A stretch of 64,000 nt of DNA, taken from the NCBI RefSeq assembly GCF_016545825.1, contig NC_052618.1, forward strand, positions 878,001 through 942,000. Direction: 5' to 3'. Below the pieces are notes generated by a model. The model saw only the letters and a program-made list of their open reading frames with translations, ran no database searches and was not told the DNA's origin. Source of the stretch: Eucalyptus grandis (Eukaryota > Streptophyta > Magnoliopsida > Myrtales > Myrtaceae). Positions 11,396 through 22,416 of this stretch are shown here, in pieces. Made by a program: the position numbers and the translations under genes. How positions within the stretch are numbered: position 1 is the stretch's first letter; the number at the start of each line of letters is the position of its first letter.

Positions 11396-12062
11396 TCCTC
11401 TCCGTCGGTGGTTGGCCGGCCATCAGTGATGCCCCTAGAGGGCTGGGCGAGGGCCACCCACAGGCGAGGGAATGCCTCACTTGGGTGTGGCAACCCTCGC
11501 CAAGGGGCCATCCGTGAGGTCACCTAGCTCTCGTCAATTGCGAGCAAGACCACCCTCGGTCAAGAGTTTTTCGTCTTGCTCGCAATTGACGAGAGCTAGG
11601 TGACCTCACCGGCCGCTAGTAAGGGCGAGCAAGGGCTTGCAAGCCCTCACCGGCCGCAAACGAGGCCACCCTTGCTAGATTTGGCAAGAGTCGGCTTCCC
11701 TTAGGCCTTGCCTTTGGTGAGGGTCGGCCTCACCTAGGGCCAACAAGGGCTAACCTCGCAAATGGCCCTTAGGCGAGGGTCACCAAGCCCAGGCAAGGTC
11801 GTCCCTTGCCTATGTGGATGGCCCTCACTTATGAGGGCGACCCTCGCCCAAACCTTTGTTGGCATTGCTCGTGGCCGGCCAACCACCGGCGAAGAGGAAG
11901 AAGAACCAGAAAAAAAAAAAGGAAGAAAAAAAGGAAAAATGACAAATGACGAAAATACCCTTGATCGCTGGAAAATTAGGTCCATATTTGAAACGGACAT
12001 AGTCAAAGCTCTTATTTGAAACAAACATAACCACTTCAAGTCTTCATTTAAAACAACATCCA
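11130..12062. mobile_element. Non-autonomous inverted-repeat element with GC-rich core
   Basis: Both ends carry repeated units of about 30 bp built on TTTCAAATAAAGNCNTGAARTGG: three direct copies at 11170-11260, and copies in reverse complement at 11985-12060. Other SPH units lack this block between the GGGAATTGC and GAGAATTGCC phrases, so it is an insertion into a duplicated unit. Inwards come a polypyrimidine tract (11330-11402, including a CT repeat), GGCCGGCC, a GC-rich core of GGCGAGGG-type words, GGCCGGCC again (11872-11880) and a polypurine tract (11890-11940). The core holds a 37-bp perfect inverted repeat. No transposase. Open frames on both strands are compositional. Confidence 0.65.
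11514..11609. repeat. Perfect 37-bp inverted repeat with 22-bp spacer
   Basis: Positions 11514-11550 and 11573-11609 are exact reverse complements. The arm begins GTGAGGTCACCTAGCTCTCG. The spacer contains GGTCAAGAGTTTTT, a phrase that also occurs at 11306-11319, so a short local copy may have been involved. The repeat could fold into a long hairpin if transcribed. Confidence 0.9.
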
Positions 12063-13287
12063 CTGTTTCACTTTAGTATGAGAATTGCCTTTTCTTCTTT
12101 TTTACGTTCAGATAAGAATTGCCAAATAAGATCATATACGAATAAAGTATAATATCTTATTTATGGCTTAAATGAAGGAGATAAACGAATACATCTTTGT
12201 CATAGCTATTTCCTAGAAAGGGAAACGGTTACACTTTGCAGATGCCGCTCATTCGCTGATTTCTAATTTCTTTCTGGTTTTTATATCCTTTTTTTTATGG
12301 TACTAAGGCCATTTAAGCAAAGCAATCATAGTTGTTAAATCAAGATACATATTGTGAACCAAAAGTTTAAACTCATGGATCATGAAGATAATCGGACTCA
12401 TTGCACAATCTCATTTTGACTCTGTTAAAAAACTAATTATGTAGTGGCTCTTAATTATTTGATTTGCCATCAATTTTAGTGCTTATGCTAATAGTGGGGT
12501 ATAGTGCCAATATCGAAAATGGACTAATTAGTGTAATATGGCCTTTTTTTTTGGCTGCGAGGTAAGATTTGCAATTTCTGATGCAATCGGAATGACGATT
12601 ATCTAATGTTCTGAGACATTGTAGTGATGATTCTCTTTTCGTAAGGCTATGCGAAGGTCTTTATCGTGCGTGCCAAATGCCACATATGTCAGTCATTTTC
12701 ATTAATGAATTGCAACCATAAATAGAGAGTTTTGACCGTGCATTGTCCGAAGAAGCAAGGTTAAGAAACCTTACTCGTCGAGGTTAAGAATGTGATTATT
12801 CCTCTTACATGTCCCACACTAGAACTGGCCATTGCAAATCTCTCGTTTGCCAAAATGCTTTCAGTATCACTCAAAGGCCGATGGCCCAAAATATTGTCAA
12901 CTTTAAAAATATCTCCCGTCTATCCAGTTTTCTCGTATTTTTGCCATACTTTCAAAATGAACTTATTTTACGTACTAATGAATTCAAGCGTGTTGATTTG
13001 TGATACGATACCCGCATTACACATATGAAACCGACATTGCTTGATACTTGTTTACCTTTTTCTATTAAAAAAAGAGTTACATTGAAATTTTTTGGAATCG
13101 ATAATAAACAATAAAAAAATTAAGTACAAATAGAATGACATGAGACGAAGAGACAACGCTATTAAGAAAGAGATGCTAACAGGAATTGAAAGGATGAGGA
13201 TAAGTTTATAGATATGTAGATATTTAAAATATGGCTAAGAATTCTTATTGATGAACCAATTCATAACATCATCTTTCTCTCTCACAT
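12063..13287. other. Intergenic DNA between two SPH loci
   Basis: AT-rich DNA with no supported gene. The part nearest 13288 is the 3-prime flank of the SPH gene, and the part from 12063 continues the promoter-side flank of the SPH pseudogene (GAATTGCC...TTATTTATGG phrases shared with other units). Two short overlapping open frames near 12792-13028 lack any recognisable motif. Confidence 0.5.
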
Positions 13288-13710
13288 TCACATAAGAGGT
13301 TTTCTCCCTAATTTTGTAGTGGGGTTCCATGGTAAACAGATATCATATTGTGTGGTTTTTTCATTGAACCTACAAGGACCTGTGGGAAAGATCTTCCAAG
13401 AACACGCGGTGCAATGATCACTGTCCCTGCTTTGCACATATATATCAAACCGATGAAAATTATTCGGCCATGCAAAGCTACAAAAATATAAAGTGTTCCC
13501 AAACAAACTGGGTCTAAATTGGAATTCCCAGCTGCTCGTTATATAATGGATCCCGAGATCGTCGTCTTTGGATTTACAATGAGCTGTTAGAGTTGTTCCA
13601 GCTGGCAAACTGTTATTAATTATAACATGCGTTCTGCCCCAAACATCTTCCACACAACTTATAAGCAACAAAGAACAAACAAATATGAGTTTACCTGATG
13701 AATTCATCAT
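13288..13710 (-). CDS. S1-type self-incompatibility-like secreted protein (SPH family), copy 1
   Basis: This is a single-exon gene. The open frame extends to 13731, but I place the start at the MMNSSGK methionine (13710). The SPH copies share this MM(N)SS motif, and the TATA-like box at 13748-13757 leaves no room for a transcript that includes the upstream ATG. Residues 1-25 form a signal peptide (KLIFVCSLLLISC core). The mature protein has the family landmarks HCKSKDDDLG, FCSFAWPNNFHRFDIY, the CxxCxWxIxxxGPC block and ICLPWN, with six cysteines expected to form disulfides. It ends LGRKPLM. The family is named after the poppy S-determinant; most members are small secreted proteins of unknown role. 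Function in mating or defence is inference only. Confidence 0.88.
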   Translation of the reverse strand: MMNSSGKLIFVCSLLLISCVEDVWGRTHVIINNSLPAGTTLTAHCKSKDDDLGIHYITSSWEFQFRPSLFGNTLYFCSFAWPNNFHRFDIYVQSRDSDHCTACSWKIFPTGPCRFNEKTTQYDICLPWNPTTKLGRKPLM

Positions 13711-13747
13711 TGTGAGATATCTTTGCTCCAATTCTCAATATCATTAG

Positions 13748-13757
13748 CTATTTAAAG
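13748..13757 (-). promoter_or_regulatory. TATA-like box of SPH copy 1
   Basis: CTTTAAATAG on the minus strand lies about 40 bp upstream of the chosen start. Near-identical boxes sit at the same place in the copies at 10.5, 45.6 and 49.7 kb (CCTTAAATAG), with a variant at 23.3 kb. That supports them as the core promoter and helps choose the start codons. Confidence 0.65.
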
Positions 13758-14849
13758 AAGAAGGATGGAGGATATCGGTTCTCGCCAACTAACTATAGGC
13801 ATGTTACCTTTAATTTTGTACCTTTTTTTCTAGAATAAGGATTGCCTTTTATGTTTTTTCCTTTTTACATTGGTATAAGAATTGCCATATAAACATCTCT
13901 TATAATGAAGTTTAAAGTGGCCAACCGGCAATAGCCGTATTTTTAATTAGCGTTCCTTTTAATTGGCATAATAATTGCCACATTACCTTTTATATTGTTG
14001 CTTTTTCACGCTGGTATAAGAATTGCCAGATAAACATCTCTTATTACCAAGTATGATATCTTATGTACAGATTGATCATGGTAGTTCTGGAAATCTCTAG
14101 GATTTTTCTTTAATTTTATGCCATATCTTTTGCAACTAGAGAAGCCAGCTGCCATTTAGCTAGATACCATGAAGCGAAGGCAATTTTCCAGTAAATTTTG
14201 GTTTAATATTAATCGGCCAACTTAGCTAGTAACAGATGTTTCCCGTTAAACGACATCATACTAATTACGATTGTTTATATCTCCAGACTTCTTTATACCC
14301 CTGCCGACATTGTCATCAATATTCATTTGTTTCTCGATTCCCATTCAAAATTTAAACAATTGTATCTATCTGGCAAATTTGAAAGAAAATTTTGTGGTAA
14401 GCGTATCTATTGATTCGCAATTAAATTCTACAAATTTGACATTTGTTATAAATTTCTAAATTATACATCTTACCCGTCAGTTGGAGTAGGTTTATTCTAT
14501 TTCGTGGCGTATTAGTATACATATTTTTATATAGCTTCTCAACGATATCGATGATAATTTGTAAATTACTTACTGGCTGTAGATGATATGGCCCGTGACC
14601 TTTCCATGTACGTAAAAGAAACTTTATGTTATGCTTATCATGTACTTGAAAATTAAGTTATTTTTCGCTTCGAAATTGCCTTGAAAACCTCTCATTCACA
14701 ATCGCTACCACCATCACCGCCAGCACCACAGAACCTTCTCACTTAGTTTCACCACAATCAACATCTCCTTGTCTTGTGGCAATCAGAGACATTACATGCA
14801 GCGCGATGATTGCATGGTTAAAAATTATTGAAATCTCGTGAGAGGGTCA
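13758..14849. other. SPH-unit flank, no gene
   Basis: The first part repeats a phrase of the form GGATAAGAATTGCCATATTACCTTTTAT several times, which is characteristic of the promoter-side flank of every SPH copy. From 14200 it is homologous to 9300-10086. No coding sequence is supported. Confidence 0.5.
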
Positions 14850-14936
14850 ATGCAACGATATTCATCCCTGTTATGTAATGTGTCAAACCGATGAATTTGA
14901 CCTGGCTATGACATGCCACAAAAGAATAAGGTCATG
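14850..14936 (-). pseudogene. SPH relic (short internal fragment)
   Basis: The minus-strand translation gives FFCGMS, then a stop, then PGQIHRFD and RDEYRC. This matches the FFCSFAWP..HRFDIY..RD.. core of intact SPH genes, with an in-frame stop and a broken YVQ segment. Nothing of the signal peptide or C-terminus remains. The upstream flank matches that of the relic at 10.1 kb, so both probably descend from one duplicated, already damaged unit. Confidence 0.6.
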
Positions 14937-15164
14937 CAGAGGAAATATGCAAATTACTATATGGAATTAAAAGGGTGATGCAAATTGGGTGACCAGATTA
15001 AGATTATGCAATGATGCTGATCTAAACTAACATGCGAACCTAATATTTAACAAGAAATAGCATGATAATGCAATCAAACCAAGATCGCATAAAATATCCG
15101 TATCAAAATAAACTAAACAATGCAAGTCGAGACACCAATTGCAGTATATTCATGAGAAGACATT

Positions 15165-15596
15165 TGATGGTTTTAATTGGTGATGGGCTTAAGGCCCGTC
15201 CGCCCATGCTCGGCCCAAAAGGCCCGGCCCACGGGAATAGGGCCCGTGGATGGGGGAAGGTATAAAAGGGAGGAGAGAGAGAGAGATGACAACGGTTGGA
15301 AAAACGTACGTCTTCTTCTCTCCCGCGCGCTCTCTCTCTCCAAAAAGACAAAAAGAAGAAACAGTAAGGCATACGGCATTTTCTTCTTCCCTTCAAGGCG
15401 TCATCAGATCGAATAGGGCCAAATCTCTTCCTCTTATCGGCGTCGGTGTCTAATCTGTGGCTAACAAGGTACGCTCGAATCCGTGGTGTGCTTTAGGATT
15501 GGTGATACGTGTTATTCCCGAGCTTCGTCTTCCGCATTGATTTAGGGGTTCGATTTAGTGTCGAATCCGGTTTTCGGGGATCCGTTATTCCCAACA
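15165..15596 (+). repeat. Left LTR of the copia element
   Basis: TG...CA ended. It contains a TATA box (TATAAAAGGG, 15261-15270) preceded by GGCCC-rich U3 sequence, and a CT-rich stretch at about 15312-15341. U3 is short, about 100 bp before the TATA box. Confidence 0.95.
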
Positions 15597-15597
15597 T

Positions 15598-15609
15598 TGG
15601 TATCAGAGC
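15598..15609 (+). other. Primer-binding site of the copia element
   Basis: TGGTATCAGAGC, two bases after the LTR, is complementary to the 3-prime end of plant initiator tRNA-Met, the usual primer of Ty1/copia elements. Confidence 0.9.
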
Positions 15610-16330
15610 CCTAGTTCACGTTTTTCCTGACCTGTTTGATGTTTTTGATTGATTTTTCGAAAAAAAATTTCGGCCGTATGGATCGGGGCGAGAAATCCCA
15701 ACACCCGAGCGCTGTTCGGCCATTTTTCTGAGTTTTCGTAAGTCAAAATCATTTTCTGAATACATGGGGAGAAATGGGTCGTCGAGACGAGTCTGGCGAC
15801 AGGTCGTGCGCCGCCGGGCGACGCCGCACGCGCCCACACGCGCGGCCAGAAGCCGCTGTGCGTGGGCACGACACGCCCGGAAGCGCTGGCTCGCCCAGCG
15901 CGTGTGGCACACACGCCGGTCGGCGAACCGGCGTGTGCGCATCGCCGGCCGGCGAATCGGCACGCGCCGGTCGACGGACCGACGCGTGCTGACGTCAGCA
16001 TGACGTCACCTAACGGTCGGTAACCGCTGGGATGACGTCATCGATGACGTCAGCACGGACGACCGTTGGCCGGCCGGCGACCCAACCGGCGACCCGATCC
16101 GACCCGACTCGCGGACACCCGGCACGCGCACGGCACGTGCCGACTGACATCTGCGTGATGTCAGCCCGCGCACGCACACGGCACATGCGGTCGGTTCGTT
16201 CGACCCGGCCCGACTAGCCCGACCGGTCCGACCGGTCCGACGTCCGACGTCCGACGACTAGCGACCGGCGACCGTTGACCATTGACCGACGACCATTGAC
16301 CGTTGACCGTTGACCCGAAAAAAAGAAAAA
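15610..16330 (+). other. GC-rich untranslated leader of the copia element
   Basis: This is unusually GC-rich relative to the AT-rich gag-pol. It holds four TGACGTCA palindromes (15990-16052) and five TTGACC words (16275-16315). The long open frames here on both strands are compositional. It ends in an A-rich stretch at 16318-16344. Confidence 0.6.
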
Positions 16331-16559
16331 AAGAAAAAAAAAAGGAATTTGTTTCTTTTTCAATTATGTCTGTGTGGGTTAGAGGTAATCCATTTTTTAT
16401 TCTGCATTTGTTGCATGAATCATGGAAAATTATGTATTTTCCATTTTGTTTATTGTGGATTATAAGTGATCCATTTAAGTTCTGCATTCGTTGCAGGAAT
16501 TATGATGCGTTATGCAAGGATACCTGCAATCCCGTGAACGGACGAAGGAAGAGCTAGAC

Positions 16560-17845
16560 TGAAAAGGCTGATGAAAGAGTTAGCTGATTATTGGTGGCTT
16601 GATGGTGATTTAGTATCACACATGGTCATGGTCAATAAGATGATACAGGAAATCATATGGAATGGTTTTCTTATGTCGGATTTTGAGAAGGTGCCGGCTT
16701 TGATGAACACTCTTCCACCTGAATGGCAAGCAGTGTTAGATCGGCTTTGAGAGGTCAACGTGTTCCCGGATTATAGGAGGCTAGTGGAAGCTTTTGTAAG
16801 AGAGTACTATAGGATTGAGTTGGCCAAAACTTCAACCCTTAGATTGAGCGCCACATGGCGTAGAGTAAATGCGCCTTGGTGGCGACATGAGAGTTCTCCA
16901 AAAGTTTTTCCATGGTTGGCAAATGTGCCTTTAGTTTTCTTAGATGTTTTGACTGATAGATTAGAAGGGACATTCCCTATTTATTTCTTAGATTAGTTTG
17001 AGATGTTATTGAGTGTGAATATCTTTTTCTATGTTGATATTTTCTTCTGTGTATATTACTTAGTGTAATGGATTATTGTATTAAGTTGAAAGCATTATTG
17101 TTTTATTGGATATCAATTATCTGTTGCTTTCTGTTATTGATGGTTGCTGTGGGTAATTAGCTGTGGGTAGTTTAGAAGTTTTTTTAGCTTCATAGAATTG
17201 ATTTTGCATATAACAATCATATTAATGATAGTTTTAAGTTAGGATTTTTGGAGGATGATTGGAAACGTAGTGACATTTTGATTCTAAAACCTTACTTGAA
17301 ATTGTTCATTAATATGATGGGTCTGTGCAAAAGGGATGCATAAATGATAGGCATTAATTATTCGTGCATATAAGTCTGATGTGTTCAGATCGATGGTTTC
17401 AGCAACTAAGAACGTAATTGCTGATATGAACGGCAACAATTGTGGAATATTGAATATGAAGATTCAATATGTGCTGGAAAAGCTAGAAGCACTAGAAGCT
17501 CTTGACCATATTATGGAAGATCTAGAGGATGTTGTGCGCCACCTTGAGCTAGTAGAGGACTGCCTATCGGCATGTGAGCTGAAAATAGATATTTGCAATG
17601 CTGGTTCTAGCTCAGAAAGGGCTTTGAGCTCTAAGCGCAAGCGTATTGATTCGTTCAATATGTGGGAATGCAAAGGATCAAGTCCTTGTTGTAAGAAATC
17701 AAGAGTTAACCAACACAAAAGAGGAAAACGTCCTCAAGTGAAGAAAAAGTCAAGTGTGAGGTGTTACAATTGTGACAAGAAAAGGTCACTATGCTCGCAA
17801 CTGTTGCGAGCCGAAAAAGGTAAACACCTCTTGTACATTTGAGAA
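16560..17845 (+). pseudogene. Degenerate copia gag
   Basis: Frames with stops include a gag-like segment (PALMNTLPPEWQAVL) at 16690-16750 and further pieces to 17842. The zinc knuckle begins CYNCDKK at about 17763-17783, but a one-base shift after it destroys the remaining Cys/His ligands in that frame. The basic region before it (KRGKRPQVKKK) is typical. The stretch 16985-17380 shows no clear gag similarity and may be inserted or diverged. Confidence 0.7.
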
Positions 17846-20800
17846 CTTTGATTATGTGTCAAGTTCTGAATTATTGGCTGAATCCAATCATTTGTGGACT
17901 GTAGATTCAGGAAAGACAGACCATGTAACAAAGGATAGATGATCCTTCGTAGAATTCCGACGAATACCAACTGGAACTAAGTGGATCTATGTGGGAAACA
18001 ACTCCAGAGCTGAAGTTAAAGGGATTGGCACCTGCCAACTGAACATGTGTGGTGGGCGCACTTTGTTCCTACATGATGTTCTAAATGCTCTGGAGATTCG
18101 TCGAAATTTAAGTGTTTGTTTTGATGTTGGTTAAGCTTGGTTTATGTGTGAACTTCCATAATAGCGATGTAGATTTGTATTTGGATACAAATTACTATAG
18201 TTGTGGTCATTTTCTGGATGGTTTTATTGTACTAAATGTTGACTGTAATAATGTCAATATTTGTTATTCCCTTATTTCACGTCTTCTACTTAATATGATA
18301 ATGATGTGATTATGTGGCATGCTAGACTTGGCCATATTGGCCAACAACGTATAAATAGACTAGCCAAAAAATGGCTTGTTGGGCAACATTGAAAAAGTCG
18401 ATTTGCCCAAATGTGAGCATTGCCTAGTAGGGAAAACGACAAGGAAACCATTTGAAAAAGATAAAGAGCTGAATTTCCTCTGCATTTAATCAATTATGAT
18501 GTCTGTGGTTCAATGAATGTGAGAAGAAGGCATGGGGCTGTTTATTTCATCACTTTTATAGATGATTATACTCGATTCGGATATGTCTATTTGATTTCTC
18601 ATAAATCTGAAGCATTATGTTGTTTCAAAAGGTTTATGAACTTGGTTGAAAATCAATTAGACAAGAAAATAAAAGTATTTAGATCCGATCGAGGTTGAGA
18701 ATATTTATATGATGAGTTCAGAAAATTATGTGATGAAAAAGGAATAGAAAGATAGTTGTCTATTCCATATACTCCTCAACAAAATGATGTTGCAGAGAGA
18801 AGAAACAGAACCCTAATGGAAATGGTTAGGTCCATGATGGCGCATGCTAACTTACCTATCACCTTTTGGAGTGATGCATTGTTAACTGCTGCCTATATAC
18901 TTAATCGGATGCCTTCCAAATCAGTTAGTTTCACTCCATATGAGTTATGGACAGGTAGAAAATCGGACTTAAGTTTTCTTAAGCCATGGGGTTGTACTGC
19001 CTATACTCATAAGTCCTCTCACAAGTTTGGAAAATTGGGTCCTAAAGGAAAGAAGAGTATTTTAATAAGATACTCCGAACACTCGAAAGGGTATGTGTTC
19101 GTAGGTGAGCAGGAAAGTGGGAGTATAACTGAATTTGAATCACGGGATGTCACATTCTTAGTGGATACATTTCATAAGAAGGGCGAAATAGGGGAAGATT
19201 AGTCCCTATTTGAAACCTTGGATCAAGATAATGATATTAGTGGAGTTCGTCCAAGTGGGAGTTTTATGAGAAGTGATGAATTGAATTCAACTCATTCTCA
19301 AATTACAACCACATGATGAGATGATATCGTTATTATCTAATCCGAGTGGGAGCATAATGGGGAATGATGTGCTAAGTGTACAATCTCCCATACGGCGAAC
19401 AAGTCGCCAAAGTATTCCCCGTCGACATTTTGACATTGAAGGGGAAACTTTTATGATTGCTCCGCAAGATGAGGATGAGCCAAAAAATATTAATGAGGCT
19501 CTAAATTGCCCTAGTAAGGAAAAATGGATTTATGCAATGAAAGAGGAAATTGAGTCAATGAAATCAAACCAAGTTTAGGAACTGGTTGATCTTTCAAAAG
19601 GGACGCAGAGCTATTGGGAACAAGTGGATTCTCAAAATAAAGCGAAAGGTTGATGACTCGATAGAAAGGCATAAGGCTCGCCTTGTGGCAAAAGGGTATA
19701 ATCAACATGAAGATATTGATTATGAATATACATTTTCTCCTGTAGTGAGATTTACCTTGATTCGCATAATTCAGGCAATAGTGTTTAGTATGGATCTTGA
19801 ATTACATCAAATGGATGTAAAGACTGCTCTCCTCAATGGAGAATTAAAGGAATGAACATATATGGAACAACCTGTTAGTTTCATAGTGAAAGGCCAAGAA
19901 GAAAATGTATGTCGACTTTTGAGGTCGATATATGGCCTTAAGCAGTCGTCAAGACAATGGTATATACGATTTCATAATGTCATAATGGCATATGATTTTA
20001 CAATGATAGATGAGGATCATTATGTATATATAAAAAGATCCAAGGATCAATTTGTGATCATATCATTATATGTTGATGATATACTAATTGCCGGAAACAA
20101 TATGGAACTTGTCAATACTGTCAAGAGTTGGTTGTCTTCCAATTTTGAATTGAAGGATATGGGATTGTAAACCCATAGACACTCCTATTGCGAAAGGTGA
20201 AGGATTGAGCCATAGACGGTGTCCAAGGACTCCACAAGAGAAGGAACAAACGAAATATGTTCCTTATGCTAGTGCTGTTGGGAGCTTGATGTACGCTATG
20301 ATGTGTACAAGACCTGACATATATTATGCAGTTGGAATGGTGAGCAGATACCAATCCAATCCAAGTCAAGCACGTTGGAAAGCCGTTAAAAGAATACTAA
20401 GGTATCTAAAGGGGACTGCTGATTATACGTTGAGTTATTAAGGAAATGATCTGCGACTCTAAGGCTATTCTGATGTTGATTAGGGAGGAGATTTAAATGA
20501 AAGAAAATCTACCTCTTGATTTGTTTTCTTACCGAATAATGGCACCATATATTGGAGTAGTAAGAAACAAAAGTGTATAGCCTTGTTCACGATGGAAACT
20601 GAGTTCGTGGCATTATTAGCAGCAATAAAAGAAGATGTTTGGCTTAAGAGATTATTGGATCAATTAGGTATTATTTGAAGTGCTACAGATTTATTGTTGG
20701 TTAATTGTGATAACCAAACAGCAAAAGCGTACACCAAAGATCCAAAATATCATGGCAAGACCAAACATATAGATACCAAGTATAATTTTGTCAAGGATAT

Positions 20801-20935
20801 GATTGCACGAAAAGATGTGAACGTAGAGTACATACTGCGCATAGAATGGTAGCAGATCCTATAACAAAGCCAATATCTAGAGATGTGTTTTGTGGCCATG
20901 TGAAATCTCTAGGAGTGCGTAGAGTCTGACGTACT
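17846..20935 (+). pseudogene. Degenerate copia pol (protease, integrase, RT, RNase H)
   Basis: In order: the protease active site DSG at 17904-17912 (WTVDSGKTDHV); an integrase zinc-binding remnant near 18313-18430; the integrase core (FITFIDDYTRFGY at 18545, a VFRSDRG segment followed by a stop, then QQNDVAERRNRTL at 18778); reverse transcriptase with YVDD at 20069-20080; and RNase H (CTRPDIYYAVG, ILRYLKGT, KHIDTKYNFV). At 20160 the text jumps from the RT end (ELKDMG) straight to PIDTPIAKGEG, so about 150 bp normally found between them is deleted. At least ten stops or shifts interrupt the frame; it cannot make an active polyprotein. Confidence 0.9.
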
Positions 20936-21974
20936 GGATTGTAATTTCCCTGAAGCGTTCACATTTGATGAATTTGTGTTTTTCATCATTAATGCCTATG
21001 AATCTTTGTTTAATCTTTATGCATCTTAATGCTCAGTGCATTATTTTAAGTTGAGGTAGTATGTCGGACAGATATAAGATTAGCCCACTCACACGGGTAA
21101 TCGCCTCTATTTACTGTGTGATAAATAGAGATGAGACTGTTTTGAAGCTTATTATCTAGGTGATAATCAAGAGCTCAAGCTTAAAATACGCATGTCGCCT
21201 TAACTGGGTGTTAAGATGAGGACATAATACTTACTATGTCCGAAAGTAAAATACCTCACATATTTTACTTTATCTGTCTATGATGCCAGATGTGAGTTCT
21301 GATGAATTTTATGATTGAGTAGATACGTGAACTCAAGTTAGACATTGGGTATGTCTGAACTATCATCTGTACGGTATTGAAAGTGTAGACATACGCTCCA
21401 TGGGAAATGAGTTAATACCGTAATACGTATTTCATACTACGTATGCATGAGACGACCAATAAGAGTGGCAAAAAGTTTGATCTCAACTTTTTATGACGTG
21501 TGAGACTCTTGAGGAAAAGAGTTCCTTAATTTTTTTGTCCCCTCATGACTCTTACTTATTCTCAAGATTTCTATTTAGTGTTTGCTATCTTAGGGTGTTG
21601 CCAATGGTCATGAGTTGATTCGATCTAATGGGACATTTCTAGAAAAGCAAGCCGAACTGAAATTGAGAGTTTGAAGGGAAGAGGAAGATCGAATTATGGA
21701 GAATCACATTGTAGTTTTGTATTAACCGGTTAACCAATTATGTATATATATATATATCATTGTTTGAAAGAGATCAAGAGAGATATAAATGTGATCAATC
21801 GATCTAGGGTACTGCATACTAAATCTACTCGGAGTGTGACGCCCATTATGAGTTGCTATATATTCCTAACAGATGTATAGCAATGAGCTCTCAAAGTATG
21901 CTGGTCGCACGGATTATTCACCAGTATGAATGTTGAAGAGAGGTAAAGAGAATCTTGTTCAGCCCACCATGTGC

Positions 21975-21984
21975 GAGTGGGAGA
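21975..21984 (+). other. Polypurine-tract region of the copia element
   Basis: GAGTGGGAGA immediately precedes the right LTR, where plus-strand DNA priming occurs. It is a little degenerate (one T). Confidence 0.7.
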
Positions 21985-22416
21985 TGATGGTTTTAATTGG
22001 TGATGGGCTTAAGGCCCGTCCGCCCATGCTGGGCCCAAAAGGCCTGGCCCACGGGAATAGGGCCCGTGTATGGGGGAAGGTATAAAAGGGAGGAGAGAGA
22101 GAGCGATGACAACGGTTGGAAAAACGTACGTCTTCTTCTCTCCCGCGCGCTCTCTCTCTCCAAAAAGACAAAAAGAAGAAACAGTAAGGCATACGGCATT
22201 TTCTTCTTCCCTTCAAGGCGTCATCGGATCGAACAGGGCCAAATCTCTTCCTCTTATCGGCGTCGGTGTCTAATCTGTGGCTAACAAGGTACGCTCGAAT
22301 CCGTGGTGTGCTTTAGGATCGGTGATACGTGTTATTCTCGGGCTTCGTCTTCCGCATTGATTTAGGGGTTCGATTTAGTGTCGAATCCAGTTTTTGGGGA
22401 TCCGTTATTCCCAACA
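21985..22416 (+). repeat. Right LTR of the copia element
   Basis: Same length as the left LTR. The TATA box TATAAAAGGG is at 22081-22090. Eleven substitutions and no indels distinguish it from the left copy. Confidence 0.95.

Larger units (their letters stand above)
15165..22416 (+). mobile_element. Ty1/copia LTR retrotransposon, structurally complete but coding-defective (7252 bp)
   Basis: Two 432-bp direct LTRs (15165-15596 and 21985-22416) begin TGATGG and end CCCAACA. A perfect 5-bp target duplication ACATT flanks the element (15160-15164, 22417-22421). A primer-binding site for initiator tRNA-Met follows the left LTR and a purine tract precedes the right one. Domain order is gag, protease, integrase, reverse transcriptase, RNase H, which is the Ty1/copia order. 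The LTRs differ at 11 of 432 positions by my count (about 97.5% identical), so the insertion is fairly recent although the coding region is full of stops and frameshifts. It may have been mobilised in trans by a related element. Confidence 0.95.

Noticed and set aside
11206..11527. Overlapping open frames with Leu/Ser or Arg/Glu repeats
   Set aside because: Translation of a CT microsatellite and GC-rich core, not a gene.
15603..16003. Open frames of 115-132 codons in the copia leader
   Set aside because: GC-rich untranslated leader of a retrotransposon; open on several frames, no domain, and located between PBS and gag.
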